A stretch of 64,000 bases of DNA from Adiantum capillus-veneris (lineage: Eukaryota > Streptophyta > Polypodiopsida > Polypodiales > Pteridaceae): positions 17,836,478 to 17,900,477 of the forward strand of contig CM043961.1 of the NCBI GenBank assembly GCA_014529385.2. The letters are read 5' to 3'. The notes under the pieces are model-generated. The model had not been told where the DNA came from. It saw only the letters and a list, made by a program, of their open reading frames with translations, and did no database searches. Below, one piece after another: positions 56,219 through 64,000 of the stretch. A program made the translations under genes and the position numbers. How positions within the stretch are numbered: position 1 is the first letter of the stretch; each line of letters begins with the position of its first letter.

Positions 56219-58724
56219 TGATGTCATGGCCAAATGTAGATAATGGAAATCAAGGCGTCGAGTTCATATCACAAGGAAGCATGTGGCGACTAGATTATGG
56301 TTGCCACGTGGAAAACATTTTTTTCTCTAGTAACTCGACGAGTTATGTGCACCAATGGAATGGTGTGCACGTAACTCACTAAATTATGTGGATACTTTGC
56401 ATGCACTTTTTGAAATCGAGCCACATGCAAGTATTGCATGTAACTCGATGAGTTAACCATGTCAACCAAGCCAACAACCTCTTGGACAATGAGGAAACTC
56501 ATCAAGTTCCATCGTGGAGTGACACGGTAACTTGTCAAGTTACATCGTGACATGCCATGATGACTCAGCAAGTTGTGTGGCATGTCGAAGGTGGCGCTAT
56601 GTGAACGCCACGAGTTCCAGTGTGGACAACTATGTAACTTGTCGAGATATGTTGGCATGTCCATGCAAGGGAGGGTTCATGTTCGGTTTGGAACTCAACG
56701 AGTTCTTGCATGGATGACACATAACTCATTGAATGGTCCATGAGGCACTCGTTTATCCTGCTTATTTCATTTGAAAATCACTTATCAAGTTATTGCCGAG
56801 GACATGTGTCGAAATATGGAGCTTTGGGTGCAAGAATTTTGACGGGTTATTTGGGTCCCTGATGCTAGAAGGCAAGTGCTGATGAGGTTGTCACATGTTG
56901 AAGGCTCGTCTATTTAAGGTGCTTGGACACAAGAGAGCTAAGATATCATTGGTAAATGAATAGTATCACCTTTTATGCAACAAAATGTCAACATAAGAGC
57001 AAATGGAGATACTTTGATAGATAATACAAGTAGTGCCACTCGGTCCCCGGGGTATGCTACATCATTGTCAGTGACAAGTGATACCAATGCTTAACGATAG
57101 CACTTGACAACATCATACTATGTTGCCTTCTAAATGAGTGTTACATTAAAGCAGGCCACCATTCTAAAGAGATTAATTCAAATTGTTTTATCATTGATAT
57201 TGGGAGAAAAAGTTATTGAGCAAGTGGGTGCCATTATCTTTCTCAAGTAATAATGGACAATGCCAAAATTGCAAACCAAGTGCATAGCTCCTAGACAATG
57301 ATATCCTTACCTTTGCACCTTTAGTTGCATCACACACAAAATTGGTACATAAGCAAACTTGACCTTGAAAATTTGGTATAGAAGCACTAAAATGGATTTG
57401 TTTAATGGAATCATCAATAAAGCTAGGAAAGTGCCGAGATTACGTTACAGATTTCTCAAACAGATTGGATGGTTACTGTCATGCCCAAGTCGGATCGAGG
57501 TCATTTGATTGACACATTATTATTGGCCGTGCATGTCTGTAGCTCTCTGCTATGGTATGATAATCATGAATGTCCATAGCTCTCCGCTATGGTATATGGC
57601 TACATGAGATCTTTTAGATTATATTTTGTGCGTTGCATACTGACCCTCATTTAAATCAATAGACATCACTTTTGATCTCACATTTTGGGGTCAAAGCATT
57701 TTTCAATTACACTTAAAATATGTGACACTTCTATCGAGACATTGAAAGAATCCAATGTTCTATTTCTTTGATTGTAAAATCTTTTGTTTGTTCTTTTGTC
57801 ATATCGACTCTATTTGGAAGTACTTTTGTCACTTAAGAATTGTATATATGTATATAAAAAAATTGTGCAATGCATGGCGTCATTGGGTACATTTGGTTGG
57901 AGTAAAAGTCAATACGTATGGTTTGTTGAAGCTTTAGTATCACATTCAATATATTTTCAATGTTCTTAGAATCAATGATACCAATCCTTCTACCAACATC
58001 CTCTTAGCAATGATCATATCGAACATACCGAGTACACATACTTTGAAACGTTATGTGACTATATTGAACATATCAAGTACAAATACTTTGTAGCGTTATA
58101 TAACTATATCGAACATACCAAGTACAAATACTTTGTAGCGTTATATAACTATATCGAACATACCAAGGCAATGATCACGCGAGGCTTAGTTATTAGTAGT
58201 TATTTGAACAAATAACTAAGCCTCATTCTTAGTCACACGCAAAAAGGAGCATAAAATGAGTTACTATGTCTACCCTTTGTAACTATGCTGATTTTGACAT
58301 AGTTGTTAAGTTCAAGTCACACTTGGGAGGATGAATGAATAACTAAGCCTCGCGCGACCATGCAAGAAGCTTAGTTATTCATTTAGAGGTTTGTCTGGGC
58401 ATAGTTGGCATAGCTATCAATAACTGATAACTAAGCCTCGCGTAACCATGTCCTTAGTACAAATATTTTGTAGCATTATATAAACTAGTACAGCCGACTG
58501 CCTTCGGCGGCCTCTCTTCTCCCCCTCTCTCCCTTTTTATCGCTTGCAACTGTGCGTTTTTTCTTTTTGAACTTTAGCCTTCAGGTCGCAGATTGCGACA
58601 CGTGTAAAGGGGAGCCCTTCCGCCATATTATGTTAGTAGTGGTACTTTGGATCATATACCCAGTAGGACAATCCCCCCCCCCCTCCCAACGCCCCCTTCC
58701 CAAAAAAAAAAAAAAAAAAAAAAC
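56219..58724. repeat. Duplicated block C' (copy 2)
   Basis: Second copy of 46730-49177, differing by isolated substitutions, an extra 45-bp minisatellite unit (58021-58164 has about 3.2) and a short insertion near 56790. MITE copy at 58165-58455; SINE-like copy at 58484-58724. Confidence 0.87.
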
Positions 58725-58876
58725 TTCGGCCGACCGCCTTCGGCGGCTTCTCTCTCTCCCCCTCTCTCCCTCTTTATCGCGTGCAAAGGAGCTTGTTTTT
58801 GTTTTGGACTTTAGCCTTCATGTCGCAGATTGCGACACGTGTAAAGGGCTCCCCCTTCCGCCATATTATGTTATGT
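58725..58876 (+). repeat. SINE-like repeat, tandem shortened copy
   Basis: Follows the poly(A) of the previous unit directly: CGGCCGACCGCCTTCGGCGG, pyrimidine tract, GTCGCAGATTGCGACACGTG, CCGCCATATTATG. Head-to-tail arrangement with 58484-58724. Confidence 0.55.
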
Positions 58877-60470
58877 TTAGTAGATTAATCTTATAAAACA
58901 CACCCAACAACTAAAGCCTTTGACGCATTAGGCATTCTCCTAACTCAGTAGGTTGTTAGGTGGACCCTATGTTGGCGCCGAGATGTTGCCCTTTGTTGAG
59001 GAAGGTGAAAGCTTGAGCTTCAGAAGCTTTTGGACAGGTGAGACCATAAAATACATTGGGATAGAGAAACCAAATGATACGACAGGTAGTGAAACCATAT
59101 ATGGATAGAGCTCCAATGTAGGATAAGTAGAGAAAAAGGATGAAGTTATGCAGGGAACCTAGCCCCTTCTCCGAGTCCATTTCGAAATGCTATGTACTTT
59201 TTATCTAGGACCCTTCTCCGAGTCCGTTGCAAAATGCTGTGGTCACCACTGTTCACAACCTCCCTCTATTTGGCAGCTTGTTGTGGATAATCTTTCTGGG
59301 CGTCCGAGTTGTCCTCATTGGGGGCCGCCTAGAGCTTGTTGGTTCTGCTTATCATTGATCCCATTCTCTCAGTTTGCAGCGTCAGATTTGCCAATTGGCA
59401 AGTATCTTTTCTGCAGTATAGTTTGAATATCATGTGAACATCTATGCATGTGCATATGTGAAAATTCCCAATGGCACCGATTTGCGAAGTTATTATGCGG
59501 ACTAGCAGTTTGCCTAAAGAAGCACACACCAGTCAATTTATAGTAGATTCAACATCTTCTTTGAATCGAATGTAACAATTGGCATTCTCTTTGAAGACCT
59601 CGTATGTATATGGCCATGCGGGTAGTGTGTATAGCTAGCAACAGCTTTAGTACCTGCTTCTTACTTGACCTCATGAAGATTAGTGCTGGTTGTGAGTGTG
59701 CATGAAGCCCAAGCTCATATTGACAGAGATAAGCGGTGCAGATAGCAGGACTGATAATTTATTTTAGACTACCAATATTCAGGTTGTAGTACATGAAGGG
59801 GGATGACAATCTTTCTGGCATATGTGTATTCAAAGTCTAGCCATTGCTCATATACATGCTCCTCCTATGCTTGTGTGTGCGTGTCCATATCCCATAGTGC
59901 GTCAAGACTTACATGTCACGCGGAAGGATTCCGTGTTTGTCCCTCAAAACAAAATCGATGGCAACCAACCATCAATGCTACAGTGCCATTAGCCATAGGC
60001 ACACACAATGAGCTGAGGGGTGAAGAGTGTGCAGAGATCACAATAACCAAGGTGGTGCAAATACATTCAAAGGCCTCCAAATGCAATGCTCTAGACTGAT
60101 GTGGCATGAAGCTGCCCATGCTTCGATAGGCAATCTCATAGCCCGTTTGAATTCCCTAGTAGTTAGGGGCTAAGCAACATTACCCCTCCATACATATTAA
60201 ATCAGGAGGTCCTAGAATTGTGGAAGAGCATAGTGTCCCATGGGATCAACATTGTGCTATTACCAAGAGATTTCCACAAGATAAATGAAAGGACGGGGTT
60301 CGTAATTGTGCTACCACTAAGAAATTTCCTAGTGTATTGTGCCTAGTATGACAATCGTAGGCCTACACCCAAGGTCTCAGGTTGATGTGGAATCATGGGT
60401 GGCTTAAAGAATGGGCAAATACATTCATCAATTACATGGGGAAATACATTGCTTAAAGAATGGGCAAATG
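58877..60470. other. Intergenic or 3'-flanking DNA of the channel-like gene
   Basis: No supported gene. A 74-codon minus-strand frame (59180-58956) is hydrophobic and unrecognised. CCCTTCTCCGAGTCC is repeated at 59163 and 59210, and AAAGAATGGGCAAAT at 60406 and 60455. Part of this may be 3' UTR of the gene that ends at 60471. Confidence 0.45.
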
Positions 60471-61197
60471 TCATTGATCGATTACATACACTAACTCTGA
60501 ATCTCGTATCAACTCTGTACTCGAAAACTCTCCCCCATCTTGGTTTAGAGCATGTCTACATGCATGCCCAAAGTGCTGGGAGGCAATGTGCAGTAACTCA
60601 TTCAGGGTAACAGGAACCCAAACAACCAGCCCTCGCTTTCGATCTTCCGGGGCTGTCCAAGGAGGGCAAGAAAATATGGTGCACCTCTTCTTAGATCCTT
60701 CATCAGTGCCACGCTCCGATGATGTGCATCTCTTTATGCTATGGCTCTTGTCTTCATTGTCTTGATCAGCAAAAGCTTCATCATTACAAGAATTGAAACT
60801 AAAATTGCGCAGAGAGCTGTCACCTGGATAACATGAAAAAGCTACATAAGGAGATGTGTCACAATGGAGAAAATCTCTCAATATGATATGACAACATGGA
60901 CCTTAGTTTACAAGCCACATAGCTTGACTGCAGAGTTGAACCAAATGACAATGTTTAAATGACACCCTTATGCCCTCAAAGTTCATTCTTTTGTATCACT
61001 GTATTCCCCAACCCATTGCTCACTCATGGATCCTTTCAATATGTAATTCAAAATTGATACCTGTTAAGCTGTCTGAGAATGGTGTCACTGTGCTCTCAAC
61101 ACTCGATGCCTCCTTTGACATCACTGCATCCTTGAGAACATTCTTGAAAACGCTTCCCCCGAACTGCTTACTTTCTTGTAGAGGTGTTTTGCCCCAC
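60471..61197 (-). CDS. K+-channel-like protein, 3' end: last ankyrin repeat and KHA-type domain (two exons, 5' part not found)
   Basis: Minus strand. Proposed exons 61197-61061 and 60823-60471 with CAG/G acceptors and a GTATC donor; joining them keeps the frame. Exon 1 begins at WGKTPLQESKQFGGSVFKNVL, an ankyrin-repeat end as in plant Shaker-type channels (WGNTPLDEA...). Exon 2 has an acidic Ser-rich spacer, then CTIFSCPPW, LVVWVPVTLNELLHIASQHFG and NQDGGEFSSTELIRDSELVY, which fits the KHA domain that ends plant K+ channels (LP.SLEELL.IA..KFG ... EDGAEI..I..IRD.D.L). The protein ends eight residues later at TGA. In such channels KHA is cytosolic and mediates subunit clustering. The upstream exons (pore, cyclic-nucleotide-binding region) are not visible before the right edge; either the introns are very long or this is a gene fragment. 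A related ankyrin-KHA protein without a channel is possible. Confidence 0.6.
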
Positions 61198-61547
61198 CTG
61201 CTCAGAGGCAGCAATCAAACATGACATGTGAGCTCAATAGACCTCTGTAAGGTCTTAACAAGCTAGTCTTGCTAGTCCGAAGGGACAAGGGATAAAAGAT
61301 AACAGTTTTGTGAATTTTCAATTTTAAAAAAAAAAACACCTAGAGAAAAACATAGATACAATGGAAAATGTGTAGAAATACACACCTAATATTTCTATGA
61401 GAAATCAAATGCCCCTCTATGAGCTCATGGCTAGATATGAGAAACACTTTCCCTTTTTACTTCGTTACCATATATGTGCGTTTGAATTCTCGCCCTCTCA
61501 ATTGTCCACATGGAATGCTTGCTTTTCTTATTCCAGCATTTCATCAC
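61198..61547. other. Upstream intronic or intergenic DNA
   Basis: Immediately 5' of the first visible exon of the channel-like gene. Contains an A run (61326-61337). No further exon recognised. Confidence 0.4.
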
Positions 61548-61690
61548 AATCAGCAGCTCCTCAGCTCGGCACAACACATCCAGCAGGTCATTGCAATCAG
61601 CAGCTCCTCAGCTTGACGCAACACATCCAGCAGGTCATTGCAATCAGCAGCTCCTCAGCTTGACGCAACACATCCAGTAGGTCGTCGCAA
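61548..61690. repeat. 47-bp tandem repeat, three units
   Basis: Unit starts AATCAGCAGCTCCTCAGCT at 61548, 61595 and 61642 (period 47). Followed by a TC microsatellite at about 61702-61740. Confidence 0.9.
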
Positions 61691-61696
61691 AGGTTG

Positions 61697-61744
<48 letters not shown>

Positions 61745-61849
61745 ATTTCATTTCACCCATGGCTTTTTTCTCACTTGTCTGTGTTTGTGAGTTGTTGAGA
61801 CGTTTCTAATTCCACCTATTCTCGCTAACTGAAGGACTCTCAAGCTTCT

Positions 61850-64000
61850 TAGAGCAGGCTGAAGTAGGCTTGCTCTCAATTGAACATGCATACATGTTTA
61901 TATCGCCTCTTGAAACGCATTGATTGCAGAATGTCGTCTCTTCAAGTGCATTCATTGATTGTGGGATATGCCCAATAGGGGCAGCTCTATACTATTTCCA
62001 ATTTAACGTGTGTGTGCACATGTTCTGGACAAGCTTTAAAGCAGGCTGAAGTAGGCTTGCTCTCAATTGAACATGTACGCATGTTTATGTCGCCTCTTGA
62101 AACGCACTAATTGCAGAATGTCGTCTCTTCAAGTGCATTGATTGCGGGATATGTCCAACAGGGCCAAGGAGCTCTAGCTACCTGTAGCGCTATCAATTGA
62201 ACATGTGCGCATGTTTATTTAGCCTCTTCGAATGCACTGATTTTGGGATATGCCCAATAGAGATAGGTCTAAGAAGCTCTACCTGGCTGTGTTGAACATC
62301 GGCGAGGCAAGGAAGCTCTAGCCTATTTCCAATTGATGTGAAGCAAGCACATCTCTCTATATGAAGTAAGCGCATCTTTGTAGATGCAAAGACATGCTCA
62401 AAGCAAGTAGGCTTGCTTTCAATTGAACATGTGCGGTGCAGGAAAGAAGACTGAAGTTGTGCTTGGCATTGCCTGGGATGGCATGTATGCCAAATATGGT
62501 GTTCTTCAAATGCACAAAAAGTGCTTGAGGAGCTTTTTCTACGGAATTTCGCCTCTTGAAACACATTGATTGCGGGATGTACCGAACAAGGGAAGGGCAA
62601 GGAAGCTCTAGACTCTTTTCAGCTGATGCGAAGCTAGCACATCTCTCTATATGAAGAGAGCGCATCTTTGTAGATGCAATCACCTATGCTTGCATCTTGA
62701 AGGCATGCGGAAATTTGGAAGATGCTGAAATGGGCAAAAGCCCTAGGCTGTTTTCAACAGATGCAAAGCGAGGGCATCTCTCCAGATGCAATCACCTATG
62801 CTTTTGTCTTGGAGGCATGTGGCACCGCCTTGATATAAACATGTATATCGCCTCTTGAAATGCAATGATTGCGGAATGTCGTCTCTTCAAGTTCCTTCAT
62901 TGATTGTGGGATATGCCAAATAGAGATAGGGACAACAAGCTTTGGCTGGCCGTCAAAATGTCATCTCTTCAATATGCCCAACAAGGACAGGTCTAAGAAG
63001 CTCTACCTGGCCGAACATCAGCGGAGCAAGGAAGCTCTATACTATTTCCAATTCAACATGTGTGTACGCATGTGCTGGACAAGCTTTAACGCAGGCTGAA
63101 GTAGGCTTGCTCTCAATTGAACATGTACACATGTTTATGTCGCCTCTTGAAACGCACTGATTGCAGAATGTCGTCTCTTCAAGTGCATTGATTGCGGGAT
63201 ATGTCCAACAGGGCCAACAAGATCTTGCTACCTGTAGCGCTCTCAATTGAACATGTGCGCATGTTATCTAGCCTCTTCAAATGCATTGATTGTGGGATAT
63301 GCCCAATAGAGATAGGTCTAAGACGCTCTACCTGGCTATGCCGAACATCGGCGGGGCAAGGAAGCTCTAGCGAAGCAAGCACATCTCTCTATATGAAGCG
63401 AGCGCATTTCTGAAGATGCAAACACATGCTCAAAGCAAGCATGCTTGCTTTCAATTGAACATGTGTGCTGCAGGAAAGAAGATTGAAGTTGTGCTTGGCA
63501 TTGCCTAGGACGACATGTATGCCAAATATGGTGTTCTTCAAAACGCACAAAAGTGCTTGAGGAGCTTCTTCTACTGAATGTCGCCTCTTGCAACGCATTG
63601 ATTGCGGGATGTGCCGAACAAGGGCGGGGCAAGGAATCTCTAGACTCTTTTCAGCTGATGCGAAGCTAGCACATCTCTCTATATGAAGAGAGCGCATCTT
63701 TGTAGATGCAATCACCTATGCTTGCGTCTTGAAGGCATGCAGCGATTTGGAAGATGCTGAAATGGGCGAAATCCCTAGGCTGTTTACAACAGATGCAAAG
63801 CGAGGGCATCTCTCCAGATGCAATCACCTATGCTTTTGTCTTGGAGGCATGTGGCACCGCCTTGATGTCTATAATGTCGTCTCTTCAAGTGCATTGATCG
63901 AAGGATATGCCCAACAAGGACATGGCCAAGAAGTTGTGGCTGGCTGTTTTCAACATGCAAAGCAAGGACATTTCTCCTGATATAATCACCTTTGCTTGCA
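61850..64000 (+). pseudogene. Tandem array of decayed PPR coding sequence
   Basis: The plus strand is built of repeated blocks with PPR sense fragments in all three frames: VVSSSALIEGYAQQGHGQE (near 63872-63930), LVDMYAKYG-like MYAKYGVLQNAQK (about 62490 and 63520), ITYACVLKACSDLEDAEMG (near 63708-63765), SPDAITYAFVLEACGT (near 63810-63855) and SKDISPDIITFAC at the right edge. GCAGGCTGAAGTAGG starts at 62041 and 63091 mark a unit of about 1.05 kb, with a partial unit from 61854. No frame is open across more than one repeat. PPR proteins act on organelle RNA; here only debris of one or more genes remains. The array continues beyond the window. Confidence 0.75.

Noticed and set aside
58956-59180. 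74-codon hydrophobic minus-strand frame downstream of the channel-like gene
   Set aside because: Looks vaguely like a transporter segment, but no family or splice context could be supported.
61397-61663. Two overlapping frames with repeated QHIQQVIAISSSSA
   Set aside because: Products of the 47-bp tandem repeat read in two frames.

Overview
The window reads as nuclear DNA of a land plant with a large, repeat-rich genome. My best guess is a fern: the decayed pentatricopeptide-repeat (PPR) fragments have the character of fern PLS-type PPR genes, and the TEs are of plant type (Ty3/gypsy with tRNA-Asp-like primer sites, CACTA with CACTACAAG termini). No sequence search was possible, so the lineage is inference. 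Almost everything here is transposable elements or their remains. The only likely host gene is the 3' end of a K+-channel-like gene on the minus strand at 60.5-61.2 kb.

Layout. 1-25.3 kb is a nest of three Ty3/gypsy elements. Element E2 (minus strand) is the oldest. It was split by E3 (plus strand, complete with both LTRs, 10248-20139, GTGG target duplication inside the E2 gag) and by E1 (minus strand, 5' LTR ending at 8915, running off the left edge). E1 and E2 share an unusual leader between primer site and gag, studded with short palindromes. The palindrome sequence differs between the two elements, but the self-complementarity is kept.

25.3-32.2 kb is intergenic debris: a PPR pseudogene fragment, three related fold-back hairpins, and a leucine-rich-repeat pseudogene fragment. 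32185-39884 is a structurally complete 7.7-kb CACTA transposon with perfect 12-bp termini, ATA target duplication, GCGTCGCTAT-type subterminal arrays, a six-exon TNP2-type transposase and a second TnpA-like gene. 39.9-45.5 kb holds a LINE fragment and low-complexity DNA.

45.5-58.7 kb is a mosaic of duplicated blocks. B (45560-46729) and C (46730-49177) are followed by A' (49302-52106, a second copy of 24379-27163), B' (52105-53282), a truncated CACTA 3' end (53283-55077), a copia-like fragment (55.1-56.2 kb) and C' (56219-58724). The B/insert/C' joints lie in CA repeats. Blocks B and C contain a 69-residue basic ORF, a cluster of TAACTCGACGAGTTA-like palindromes, a 45-bp minisatellite interrupted by a 291-bp MITE, and a SINE-like repeat. 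The last 2.2 kb is a roughly 1.05-kb tandem array of decayed PPR coding sequence.

The elements do not form a pathway with one another. Functionally each is a self-contained retro- or DNA-transposition unit, and most are broken by stops or frameshifts. The CACTA element and the E1 gag frame are the best preserved.
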